Assembly (NCBI RefSeq): GCF_030149235.1 | Contig: NZ_JASBRW010000058.1 | Coordinates: 1 to 47,086 of the forward strand | Direction: 5' to 3' | Source of the DNA: Maricaulis sp. | GTDB taxonomy: Bacteria > Pseudomonadota > Alphaproteobacteria > Caulobacterales > Maricaulaceae | DNA: 47,086 bases | In this document: one piece after another, positions 25,040 through 35,032 of the stretch | Numbering within the stretch: position 1 is the stretch's first letter | Layout of the letters: every line of letters begins with the position of its first letter | Made by a program: the position numbers and the translations under genes | Notes under the pieces: model-generated | What the model saw: only the letters and a program-made list of their open reading frames with translations | Told to the model about the DNA's origin: nothing | Database searches by the model: none

Positions 25040-26407
25040 ATGATGATGATCCGTACCTTTCAAACGCTCATTCTCGCCTTGGCGAGCTTCCTGACTGTGC
25101 CGTTCGCGGCAGCCCAGGAACCCCTGCGCGTCGACATTACCCAGGGTCATCTCGACCCGCTGCCGATCGCGTTGCCGGAATTCGTCAGCACGGGCGAGGA
25201 CGTCGACGAAATGGCCGTCGAGATCACTCGTGTGGTGACCAATGACCTCGCCAGTTCCGGTCTGTTCGCGCCGACCGACCCGGCCGCCTATATCGAGGTG
25301 ATCGAGAGCGTCAATCAGCTGCCGCGCTTCGAAGACTGGCGCGTGATCCAAAGCTCGGCTCTGCTCGTGGGAGAGGTGTCGCGTGTCGAAGATGGTCGTC
25401 TCCGGGTCATTTACCGGCTCTGGGATACGCGCCTGCAGGAGCAGATGATCGGCGGTCAGCTAACCGTTGCCGAACAGAACTGGCGCCGTATCGGTCACAA
25501 GATCGCCGATGCCGTTTACCAGCGCATGACCGGTGAGGCGGGCTATTTCGATACGCGCATCGTCTATGTGGCCGAGGGCCGAAGCGCCAACGGCCAGACC
25601 CTTCGTCAGCTAGCGATCATGGATCAGGACGGTGCCAATCCGTACTACCTGACCGACCGGTCCTATATGGCCCTGTTGCCGAACTATTCGCCGAGCGCGC
25701 AGGAAATCACCTATGTCTCCTTCCTCGATGGCCAGGCGACGACCTATATCTACGATCTCGATACCGGCCGCCAGGAAGCGTTGTTCGCCTCTGGCGGCAC
25801 CGGTTCGGCGAGCCAGATTGACCCGGACGGTCAGAGCCTGTCGGCGCGCTTCTCACCGGATGGCGAGCGTCTTGCGGTTTCGGTCGAGACCCGCACGGGT
25901 CATGACATTCACCTTTTTGACCTGCGCACCCGCGCGCTCGAGCGCCTGACCCGTCACCCTGCAGATGATGTCGAGCCGTCTTTCTCGCCTGATGGTGAAC
26001 GTATCGTGTTTTCTTCCGGGCGCAGTGGCGGCTCCCAGCTCTACATCATGAACGCCGATGGGACAGATACCCAGCGCATCACTTTCGGCGAGGGGCGCTA
26101 CACGACCCCGGTCTGGTCGCCGCGTGGTGATCTTATTGCCTTCACCAAGCAAAGTGGCGGGACTTTCTCGCTTGGCGTGGTGCGGGCCGATGGCTCCGGC
26201 ATCGAGCGCATCCTTTTCGAGGGTTATTATGTCGATACGCCGGCCTGGTCGCCGAACGGTCGCGTCCTCCTGTTTACGCGCGGCGAACCGCGTGCGGATG
26301 CAACACGTTATGAAATCTGGAGTGTTGATCTCGCCGGCTTCAATCTTAGGCGTCTGGCGACGGGCGGAATGGCGTCCGATCCGGCGTGGTCGCCCTTGAT
26401 CGATTAG
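25040..26407 (+). CDS. tolB: Tol-Pal system periplasmic protein TolB
   Basis: A 455-residue periplasmic beta-propeller that binds Pal and TolA. It has a signal peptide ending PFAAAQE (cleavage after AAA), an N-terminal alpha/beta domain (about 26-165), and propeller blades with repeated SPDGERL, SPDGERIVFSS and WSPRGDLIAF motifs. Three consecutive ATG codons (25040, 25043, 25046) follow GGAG at 25033; the second or third has better spacing, which changes the protein by one or two residues only. pal follows after 131 bases. Confidence 0.95.
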   Translation: MMMIRTFQTLILALASFLTVPFAAAQEPLRVDITQGHLDPLPIALPEFVSTGEDVDEMAVEITRVVTNDLASSGLFAPTDPAAYIEVIESVNQLPRFEDWRVIQSSALLVGEVSRVEDGRLRVIYRLWDTRLQEQMIGGQLTVAEQNWRRIGHKIADAVYQRMTGEAGYFDTRIVYVAEGRSANGQTLRQLAIMDQDGANPYYLTDRSYMALLPNYSPSAQEITYVSFLDGQATTYIYDLDTGRQEALFASGGTGSASQIDPDGQSLSARFSPDGERLAVSVETRTGHDIHLFDLRTRALERLTRHPADDVEPSFSPDGERIVFSSGRSGGSQLYIMNADGTDTQRITFGEGRYTTPVWSPRGDLIAFTKQSGGTFSLGVVRADGSGIERILFEGYYVDTPAWSPNGRVLLFTRGEPRADATRYEIWSVDLAGFNLRRLATGGMASDPAWSPLID

Positions 26408-26538
26408 GTCTTTTGCGCTTAGGGTGATTTTAATACGCGGCACCGGTGGGGGGGCCGACGTGTAATTGTGCGTCGCTGAGACGTTCTTGGGAGTGTGCCA
26501 GGCACGAAGAAGTCTTGGCCGGATGAGGGTGTACCATC

Positions 26539-27051
26539 ATGAAGATTAAACTGTTTGCGATTGTCGCGATGACCGCGTTTGCCACGGCGTGCGCGTCCAC
26601 CCCGGCTGAAGTCGATGAGCCGATTCCGGCGCCGCGTCCGGAACCGGTCGCGCAACCTGCACAGCCGGCCGGTCCGACTGCGGGCTCTGTTGAGCACTTT
26701 GTTGCCACTGCCGGCGACCGTGTGTTCTTCGGCTATGACCGCCACGACCTTACCGCTGAAGCACGCTCCACGCTGCGTAGCCAGGCCGCTTGGCTCAATA
26801 CCTATTCCGACGCCCGCATCACCATTTCCGGGAATTGCGACGAGCGCGGGACCCGCGAGTACAACCTGGCTCTCGGCGCGCGCCGCGCCAATGCCGCTCG
26901 TGACTACCTGATCAGCCAGGGTGTCGATGCGTCGCGTATCACCACGCGCTCCTTCGGCAAGGAAAATCCGACCTGCACCGAGTCGAATGAGAGCTGCTGG
27001 GCGATCAATCGTAACTCGATCACCACGATCACCGGCGGCTACACCAACTAA
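26539..27051 (+). CDS. pal: Peptidoglycan-associated lipoprotein Pal
   Basis: A 170-residue outer-membrane lipoprotein. The N-terminus MKIKLFAIVAMTAFATACAS has a lipobox with Cys18. A Pro-rich tether (about 28-45) leads to an OmpA-like domain with FFGYDRHDLT, ISGNCDERGTREYNLALGARRA and ARDYLISQGVDASRI, the residues that bind diaminopimelate in peptidoglycan. It anchors the outer membrane and is moved by TolQRAB. GAGGG precedes the ATG. A strong terminator follows the gene. Confidence 0.96.
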   Translation: MKIKLFAIVAMTAFATACASTPAEVDEPIPAPRPEPVAQPAQPAGPTAGSVEHFVATAGDRVFFGYDRHDLTAEARSTLRSQAAWLNTYSDARITISGNCDERGTREYNLALGARRANAARDYLISQGVDASRITTRSFGKENPTCTESNESCWAINRNSITTITGGYTN

Positions 27052-27076
27052 GCCGTTGACGACCGTGTCCTGAATG

Positions 27077-27112
27077 AAAACGCCCGTGGCCTGATCCGTC
27101 ACGGGCGTTTTT
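27077..27112 (+). terminator. Rho-independent terminator after pal
   Basis: AAAACGCCCGTG at 27077-27088 pairs perfectly with CACGGGCGTTTT at 27100-27111 around an 11-base loop; the right arm runs into Ts. It separates the tolQRAB-pal unit from cpoB, and the A-rich left arm makes it usable from both directions. Confidence 0.9.
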
Positions 27113-27176
27113 ATTCCTCCGACAGACTTGGCGCGGGCGCCGCAATTTCGCCGCGCTCGTCATCTAGGTGCGCATC

Positions 27177-28064
27177 ATGATCCGTATTCTGTGTCTGACC
27201 GCCGTTGCCGTCGCTATTGCAGCCACGCCGGCCCACTCCCAATCCCGCCGAGAACTCGCGGAGCGTATCGATGCGACCGAAGTGCGTATCGGCGAACTGG
27301 AAGCGCAATTCCTCGCCGGTGATCCCGTCGTCGAAACCCTGCTGGAGCGTCTCGATGCGCTCGATTTCCAGGTGCGCGAGCTGAACGGCAATGCCGAACG
27401 CCTGAGTTTCGAGAACCGGCAATTGCGCCAGCAGGTCGAAACCCTGCAAGCCGAGCTCGACGCCCTGCGCGGCCCGGCCGAGCCGGTCTCCGACCCCGCC
27501 ACCCTGGCCTTCATGAGCGAGGGGCTTGGCGAAGAGGGGGCTTTGCCGGTGGCAGGCGGTGAGGCCGGTGAAGGCGAGGTCGAAGAGGATGCCCCGGCAG
27601 CTGATCCGCGCTTTGCCGAGGCCCGCGCCGGCGTCATGGGAACTCTGGGTGATCCCAATGCGGCGGCGGCAGAAGTGGTTGATCCGATCACGGTGTTTGA
27701 CCAGGGCCGGGCCCGACTGGCGGATGGCGATTTTGACGGTGCGCAATTCAGTTTCGAGCAATTCGCGACCGATAATCCGGACCATCCCATGGCCGGCGAG
27801 AGCCTCTACTGGCTCGGCGAAACGCATTATGTGCGTGGTGATTTCGCCGCCGCGGCTGATGCCTATATCGCCTCCATGCGGACCCAGCCGAGCGGCGAGA
27901 AGGCTCCGGATTCACTGATCCGACTGGCCGCCTCCCTGGCCGGGTTGGGTCGTAACCGCGATGCGTGCGATACGCTCGCCCGCTTCCCGCGGCAATTCCC
28001 TAACGCCTCGCAGGAAAGCCGTGACAGGGCGGCGCGCGAGTCGGTGCGGGCAAACTGCCGATAG
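27177..28064 (+). CDS. cpoB: Cell division coordinator CpoB (YbgF)
   Basis: A 295-residue periplasmic protein. It has a signal peptide (to about residue 21, TPAHSQS), an N-terminal coiled coil (about 25-100, rich in heptad Leu/Ile/Val), an acidic linker, and C-terminal TPR repeats (about 170-290: ARLADGDFDGAQFSFEQFATDNPDHPMAGESLYWLGETHYVRGDF in outline). E. coli CpoB links Tol-Pal with peptidoglycan synthesis at division. I chose the ATG at 27177 because AGGTG is well spaced; a GTG at 27168 is possible. Despite the terminator after pal, the gene keeps its usual place next to the tol cluster. Confidence 0.92.
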   Translation: MIRILCLTAVAVAIAATPAHSQSRRELAERIDATEVRIGELEAQFLAGDPVVETLLERLDALDFQVRELNGNAERLSFENRQLRQQVETLQAELDALRGPAEPVSDPATLAFMSEGLGEEGALPVAGGEAGEGEVEEDAPAADPRFAEARAGVMGTLGDPNAAAAEVVDPITVFDQGRARLADGDFDGAQFSFEQFATDNPDHPMAGESLYWLGETHYVRGDFAAAADAYIASMRTQPSGEKAPDSLIRLAASLAGLGRNRDACDTLARFPRQFPNASQESRDRAARESVRANCR

Positions 28065-28066
28065 GG

Positions 28067-29410
28067 GTGGGGCAGGACCTCACACAACACGTCTTTGCAA
28101 AGCTTGACCGCCTGGCCGGACCGGCCGGGCGATTGGCTTTGGGCTATTCCGGCGGCGGCGACTCGCATGCGCTCTTGCTGCTGGCTGCCGCGTGGGCCCG
28201 GGCGCGGGGGCGCGAGCTGACCGCTTTAATCGTCGATCACGGGCTGCGCCCGGAAAGCGCGACAGAGGCCGCGCTCGCCGCAAGCCGGGCCAAGGCCTGC
28301 GGGGTCGACGCGGAGGTCTTGCCCTGGTCTGACAGAAAACCCACACAAACGACGCAGTCTTCGGCCCGGACAGCGCGCCATGCGCTGCTCGCCGAAGCTT
28401 GTGCGGCGCGTGGCCTGTCCAACCTGCTCCTGGCGCATACTCTGGACGATCAGGCCGAGACGGTGTGGATGCGCCTCGCTGCCGGCGGTGGCTGGCGCAG
28501 TCTAGCCGCCATGCGCGAATTGTCGCCGTCTCCGGCCTGGCCGCAAGGGCGGGGCCTGCGCCTGATCCGCCCCTTGCTTGATGTGGCCCGCCAGACCCTG
28601 AGAAACTATCTCATCCATGCCGGGGCGGAGTGGATCGAGGACCCGTCCAATCTCGATCCCCGCTTCACCCGAATCCGTACACGCGAGCGTTTGTCGGGTT
28701 TGCAGGCCCGGCAATTTGATCCCGCCCGCCTGGCACAATGGGCGGGTGAGCTGGCTCATATCGATCGTGCGGAAGCCGAGGCGGCCGGGCATCTGGCCAT
28801 GGCGGCGCTGCGGCTGGAAAGCTGGGGTGGCGCGCGCCTCGATCTGGAGCGCTACGCTTGCGCCAGGGAATGCGTCAGGCTGCGACTGCTCGATGCGCTG
28901 GTCTTTGCCCTCGCGATCACCGGGACGACGCCCGCGCGGCGGCAATTGCGCCAGCTCGACCGGGCCTTGCTCGATGGCGAACGCACAACGGCCGCCGGGC
29001 TTATGACCGAGCAGTGGAAATCGGCGAGCTGGGTGCTGCGTGATCCGGGCAGTCTGCTGGGCCGCGTTGATCGCGCGGCAACACCGCTGGAACCACTCCA
29101 GATGGGCGCGGCAATCCAGCTGCAAACGAGCGTCAAGGACGCTGAAATTGCGCCGTTAGGCCGCGACTATTCGACACTCAAGTGCCGCGAACGCCTCCAG
29201 GGCGTGCCCGGAAGCGCGCGTCCCGGCCTTGTCGCTGTGCGTTACGGCGGCGAAATCATCGCTCTACCCGGTTTGTTAGGGGATGAGCGGGTAGGGTTTG
29301 AAGACTGGGTGCCGGAACGCCTTGTGACGAGACTTTTTGCCGTCACGTCTCCGGCATGGTTTGATATCGAGGCAGTGATCCGCACGCCTGCGGAAACTCT
29401 GCCACCATGA
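28067..29410 (+). CDS. tilS: tRNA(Ile)-lysidine synthetase TilS
   Basis: Adds lysine to cytidine 34 of the minor isoleucine tRNA so that it reads AUA. The protein is 447 residues and starts at a GTG two bases after the cpoB stop. The PP-loop SGGGDS is at residues 28-33, followed by VDHGLRPES and LLAHTLDDQAETVWMRLAAGGGWRSLAAM, the typical TilS N-terminal domain; IEDPSNLDPRFTRIRTR completes it. The C-terminal domain is more divergent. GGGG of the cpoB stop region serves as its ribosome binding site. Confidence 0.93.
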   Translation: MGQDLTQHVFAKLDRLAGPAGRLALGYSGGGDSHALLLLAAAWARARGRELTALIVDHGLRPESATEAALAASRAKACGVDAEVLPWSDRKPTQTTQSSARTARHALLAEACAARGLSNLLLAHTLDDQAETVWMRLAAGGGWRSLAAMRELSPSPAWPQGRGLRLIRPLLDVARQTLRNYLIHAGAEWIEDPSNLDPRFTRIRTRERLSGLQARQFDPARLAQWAGELAHIDRAEAEAAGHLAMAALRLESWGGARLDLERYACARECVRLRLLDALVFALAITGTTPARRQLRQLDRALLDGERTTAAGLMTEQWKSASWVLRDPGSLLGRVDRAATPLEPLQMGAAIQLQTSVKDAEIAPLGRDYSTLKCRERLQGVPGSARPGLVAVRYGGEIIALPGLLGDERVGFEDWVPERLVTRLFAVTSPAWFDIEAVIRTPAETLPP

Positions 29411-29476
29411 CTCGCAACCGGCGGGGTTAGCCCCCATATCGGTATAGAACGCGTAATCGACAAACGGGTGAACCGA

Positions 29477-31390
<1,914 letters not shown>

Positions 31391-31410
31391 GCGTCCTCCA
31401 ACAAGTATGG

Positions 31411-31441
31411 AAAGCCCCGGTCCTGAGCGGCCGGGGTTTTT
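31411..31441 (+). terminator. Rho-independent terminator after ftsH
   Basis: CCCCGG at 31415-31420 and CCGGGG at 31431-31436 form the core stem, extended by A/T pairs, and are followed by five Ts (31437-31441). It lies 24 bases after the ftsH stop. Confidence 0.85.
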
Positions 31442-31767
31442 GCTTTATGGGATTTCGCCCGAAACGCTTGGTATTGTTGTTAAGCATGCTGAGGTGGATC
31501 CATGCGGCGCTCTGCGCTCAGGCGATTTGTATCCCTGTAGATGTTGGGCTTTTCTGCCCCCTGCGCAGTGCTTCCGAGATGGCGAATGGAGTTCCGGCGA
31601 ACTCGCCCCCGTCTGGTTCCGGTACCCCCGCCGGGGCTTGGCTTGAGGCCAAGCTTCAAATTCGGATTAAGAGGAGCTGGCTAAATCGGTTGGCTCTCTG
31701 GATGCTTCCGTTCGGGCCAACTCGACCCTATAAAGCCAAGGCCCTCCTGTCTTTTCACGGATTCGTC
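31442..31767. other. Unexplained stretch between ftsH terminator and folP, with hairpins
   Basis: About 325 bases. A reading frame in phase with folP stays open through it, but the encoded peptide is not like any dihydropteroate synthase N-terminus and has mixed codon use. It contains GCTTGGC-TTGAG-GCCAAGC (a 7-bp hairpin around 31636-31654) and a longer-loop GTTGGC/GCCAAC pairing around 31690-31722. It could hold a leader RNA, a small RNA or simply the folP promoter. I see no tRNA, tmRNA or SRP RNA core in it. Confidence 0.4.
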
Positions 31768-32598
31768 ATGCCGCATTTCCGCCCGCGCCGAAAAACCGAC
31801 CTGCCCTTCGTGATGGGGGTGTTGAATGTCACACCGGACAGTTTCTCCGACGGTGGCGCGTTCATCGATCAGGCGGCTGCGGTCGAGCGTGGCCTGGAAA
31901 TGCTGCGCAATGGGGCCGATGTCATTGATATTGGCGGTGAGTCGACCCGTCCCGGCGCCGAGCCGGTCCCGGTTGAAGAGGAGCTGCGCCGGGTGATCCC
32001 GGTGATCAAGAGTTTGCGTGAGCAGAGTGCGGCGCGCCTTTCGATCGATACATTCAAGCCGGAAGTGGCGCGAGCCGCGGTCGAGGCCGGGGCAGATATC
32101 TGGAATGATGTCCGCGCCTTGCAGGAGCCCGGTGCACTGGAGCTTGCCGCGGAGCTCGGCGTCCCTGTCATTCTCATGCACATGTCCGGCAAGCCGAAGA
32201 CCATGCAGGACAGGCCGGAATACGAGGATGTGGTCGGCCAGGTCTGCGACTTTCTAACCGAACGCGCTGATATCGCCATGGGCGCCGGTGTCGACGTCAA
32301 CTCGATCTGGCTCGATCCCGGCATCGGCTTCGGCAAGACGCTGGATCATAATCTGGCGCTCATGCGCGATCTCGATCAGGTCATCAAGCTGGGCTATCCG
32401 GTGCTGTTTGGCGCGTCACGGAAGCGCTTCATCGCTGCGATTGACGAGGGTGCCGACGAGATGGAACGCTTGGGCGGGTCATTGGCCGCCGCCATGCGCG
32501 CCGGTCAGGCCGGCGCTGCCATGGTGCGTGTGCATGATGTACGCATGACCGTGCAGGCGCTGAAGGTTCAGGCCGCGATCAGGCGTGGCTCGGCCTAG
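31768..32598 (+). CDS. folP: Dihydropteroate synthase
   Basis: Joins p-aminobenzoate to the pterin pyrophosphate in folate synthesis; target of sulfonamides. The protein is 276 residues (E. coli 282) and contains the signatures VMGVLNVTPDSFSDGG, DVIDIGGESTRPGAEPV, SIDTFKPEVARAAVEAGADIWNDV, ILMHMSGKPKTMQ, DPGIGFGKTLDHNLALM and GASRKRFI. I start at ATG 31768 by family length; the ribosome binding site is poor (CGGA). The stop overlaps the stop of the converging M24 peptidase gene inside one CTAG. glmM, a common neighbour in other bacteria, is not here. Confidence 0.94.
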   Translation: MPHFRPRRKTDLPFVMGVLNVTPDSFSDGGAFIDQAAAVERGLEMLRNGADVIDIGGESTRPGAEPVPVEEELRRVIPVIKSLREQSAARLSIDTFKPEVARAAVEAGADIWNDVRALQEPGALELAAELGVPVILMHMSGKPKTMQDRPEYEDVVGQVCDFLTERADIAMGAGVDVNSIWLDPGIGFGKTLDHNLALMRDLDQVIKLGYPVLFGASRKRFIAAIDEGADEMERLGGSLAAAMRAGQAGAAMVRVHDVRMTVQALKVQAAIRRGSA

Positions 32599-33803
32599 CC
32601 AAACGGATCATCGACGGATTTCGACGGCTGAGTAAACCAGCGCGGTCCGTCCTCGCTCATGTAGAAGTGATCCTCTAGCCGGATGCCGAATTCGCCGGGG
32701 ACGCAAATCATGGGCTCGTTGGAAAAACACATGCCGACATCCAGCGGCGTCTGGTCGGAGCCGACGAGGTAGGGGCCTTCATGGATGTCGAGGCCAATGC
32801 CGTGGCCTGTTCGATGCGGGATGCCCGGCAGCTGGTAGTCGGGACCGAAACCCAAGCGCTCGGCTTCCGACCGGGCTGCGGCATCGGCAGCCGCGCTGGG
32901 CTCGCCGATCTGAGCGGCCTCGAATGCGGCGCGCTGGCAGGCTTTCTCCGCATTCCAGACCCGCCGCTGCTCGCTGGTTGGTTCTCCAAAGACGTAGGAC
33001 CGGGTGATGTCGGATTGATAGCCATGGATGGCGCAGCCGGTGTCGATTAGCACCATATCGCCCAACTCAAGCGTTTTGGGGTTGGCGACGCCATGGGGAA
33101 AAGCGCTGTCCGGTCCGAACAGGACAATACAGAAGGTCGAGCCGCCCGGAGCGCCGATCTTCTTGTGCGCCGCATGGATGAATTCGGTCACTTCGGACGT
33201 ACTGATACCCTCGTACAGAATGCGTGCGGCGGCCTTGTGGACCTCGAGCGTTGCGTCCTTGGTGGCTTGCATCAGGGCCAGCTCGGTGGCGGACTTTCTC
33301 GCCCGGCCATAAAGGATCGGGGCACTACCATCTTCAACAAAGGTGGATCCGAGGGCCTGGCGTAGCCCGGTATAGCGGAACAGAGGCAGGGCCGGGTCGA
33401 GGGCAATGCGCCGAGCGCCGCTGAGCATACGGGCGGCCAGGGCATAGCTGTCTTCATGCTCGTCCCAGACGGCGAGGGCGCCCTGGACGCCCATGAAACC
33501 AAGAATAGTGCCTTCTTCAAAGGCGGGGCCGATATAGGTGATCGCACCGTCTGCCGGGACCAGCGCCCCGACCATGCGTTCGGACGGGTGCCATTTGGTG
33601 CCGGTGTAATAGGTCAGATTGCTACCGGCATCGAGATAGGCGGCATCGAAGCCGAGGGCGCGAAGTCGCGCCTGCAGGGCGGCGATGCGCGCCTCGTGTT
33701 CCGTCACCGGGATTGGGCGACAATGGCCCAGCATATTGTCGAGCTTGGCCAGTTCGGTTGCGGCATCAGAGCCGCCGACACCGCGCGTCATGGTGATGGT
33801 CAT
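32595..33803 (-). CDS. M24-family metallopeptidase (Xaa-Pro dipeptidase/aminopeptidase-like)
   Basis: A 402-residue cytoplasmic protein with a creatinase-type N-terminal domain (about 30-170, including YLDAGSNLTYYTG) and a pita-bread catalytic domain. The dinuclear metal ligands are visible: Asp in VLIDTGCAIHGY, Asp in SDITRSYVF, His in HRTGHGIGLDIHEGP, Glu in CFSNEPMI and Glu in IRLEDHF. This set belongs to prolidases and proline aminopeptidases; exact specificity is unknown. AGAGG precedes the ATG at 33803. It is the last of three minus-strand genes (rluD, oxygenase fusion, this), 29 bases after the second. Confidence 0.88.
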   Translation of the reverse strand: MTITMTRGVGGSDAATELAKLDNMLGHCRPIPVTEHEARIAALQARLRALGFDAAYLDAGSNLTYYTGTKWHPSERMVGALVPADGAITYIGPAFEEGTILGFMGVQGALAVWDEHEDSYALAARMLSGARRIALDPALPLFRYTGLRQALGSTFVEDGSAPILYGRARKSATELALMQATKDATLEVHKAAARILYEGISTSEVTEFIHAAHKKIGAPGGSTFCIVLFGPDSAFPHGVANPKTLELGDMVLIDTGCAIHGYQSDITRSYVFGEPTSEQRRVWNAEKACQRAAFEAAQIGEPSAAADAAARSEAERLGFGPDYQLPGIPHRTGHGIGLDIHEGPYLVGSDQTPLDVGMCFSNEPMICVPGEFGIRLEDHFYMSEDGPRWFTQPSKSVDDPFG

Positions 33804-33832
33804 CGAATCCTCTCTCCAGTATCCGAACGCAA

Positions 33833-34957
33833 TCAGCGGCCAGGGGCGGATGCGTTGTCGAACAGGTGGCTGATCAGATTATAGCGAACGCCATTGGTGG
33901 TTTCCTCGATCTCGTGGAGCAGGCTTGAAGAGAAGACCAGCGCCGAACCGACCGCACCGCGATAGCCTTTGCCGGAATACTCACGGAAGACCAGCTCACC
34001 GCCATCATAGTCTTCATTCAGGCTGATCGAGAGGGCAAAGCGCCGGTAGGCCGTCGAGGGCAGGGTGTTGTCGCGATGACCGATATCAATGCCCTCGCGA
34101 CTGCCCTTGTAACGCGCGATATGCAGCGTCTCGCGCCGGTTTACCTGGAAAGCGAAGGCCTTCTGGATCATCGGCAGGACGCGCTCATTGATGCGCTGGT
34201 CGAGACGGGCCAGCAGCGCGGGATCTCGAACGACATGATCGATGCGGTCCTGCCGGTTATGATCGGCGACCATGAATTTGTAATCGCCCGGCTCATTTGC
34301 ACCGGGAGGGGCAATGCGGAAACCGTCCGAATTTTCGTAATGCTCGATCAGCAGTTTGCAATCGGCCGGGTCGAGTGCGCCCGGAACGATCAGCACGGGC
34401 GCATGCCCCGGGATCCAGCCCCGGTCTTCCTCCTGCTGGCTGGTAAGGGTGTCGACCGCTTTCTGGACGGTTTCGGGCGAGCTGGACGATTGATCCATGA
34501 TGTGAACCACCTGTCGATGGGGTGAAATGATAAAGGTGCGGGCGCCGTCCCGGGCTGCGAGTTCACGTCCCGGCACGAGGCCGTACTGGACCAGCAAGGT
34601 GCCATTGCCGTCGCTTCCGATCGGGGCCTGAAGTCCCGTTTCGCGCTTGAATTGACGCGCCCGGATGGCATTGGGCGGGTCGGCGACGATGATCAGATGG
34701 GCGCCACTGTCCTCGAGGCGGGTTTCCACCTTGGACCAGTCCTGCAGCAAGTTGCGAACATCGTCGCGATCGAGACTGCCGCAGAAGACCAGAACAATGG
34801 GCCGGCCCGCGAAGGCGTCCTCGAACAGCCGCAGGCGCCGGCCGCGTTCGTCGAGGAAACTGATATCAGGCGCATAGGCGCCGATTTCGAGGGGGCGTGC
34901 ATAGGGTTCCAGCATGGGAGCTGCCCGAACCATGGCCCTTTGATCATTCGCACTCAT
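33833..34957 (-). CDS. Fusion of a redoxin-like domain and a 2OG-Fe(II) prolyl-4-hydroxylase-type oxygenase
   Basis: A 374-residue protein with two parts. Residues about 20-175 look like an AhpC/peroxiredoxin-type thioredoxin fold (APDISFLDERGRRLRLFEDAFAGRPIVLVFCG in outline, then GRELAARDGARTFIISPHRQV). It keeps a single cysteine (Cys59) where peroxiredoxins carry the peroxidatic one, but the surrounding motif is not canonical. Residues about 185-370 are a P4Hc-type oxygenase with iron ligands His294 and Asp296 (IGHRDN) and His348 (SLLHEIEE), and Arg358 for 2-oxoglutarate. Substrate unknown. It sits between rluD and an M24 peptidase, which may act on proline peptides. Confidence 0.82.
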   Translation of the reverse strand: MSANDQRAMVRAAPMLEPYARPLEIGAYAPDISFLDERGRRLRLFEDAFAGRPIVLVFCGSLDRDDVRNLLQDWSKVETRLEDSGAHLIIVADPPNAIRARQFKRETGLQAPIGSDGNGTLLVQYGLVPGRELAARDGARTFIISPHRQVVHIMDQSSSSPETVQKAVDTLTSQQEEDRGWIPGHAPVLIVPGALDPADCKLLIEHYENSDGFRIAPPGANEPGDYKFMVADHNRQDRIDHVVRDPALLARLDQRINERVLPMIQKAFAFQVNRRETLHIARYKGSREGIDIGHRDNTLPSTAYRRFALSISLNEDYDGGELVFREYSGKGYRGAVGSALVFSSSLLHEIEETTNGVRYNLISHLFDNASAPGR

Positions 34958-35032
34958 GTCCGCACGCTATTGATCTATTTGGCGTTCAACAAGATCGTAA
35001 AAGCGGTGCGGGTATTCGCTCTGCAGGCGAGA

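Noticed and set aside
31442..31767. tmRNA, SRP RNA or tRNA gene upstream of folP
   Set aside because: No T-arm GGTTCRA pattern, no tmRNA tag sequence and no SRP tetraloop region could be found.
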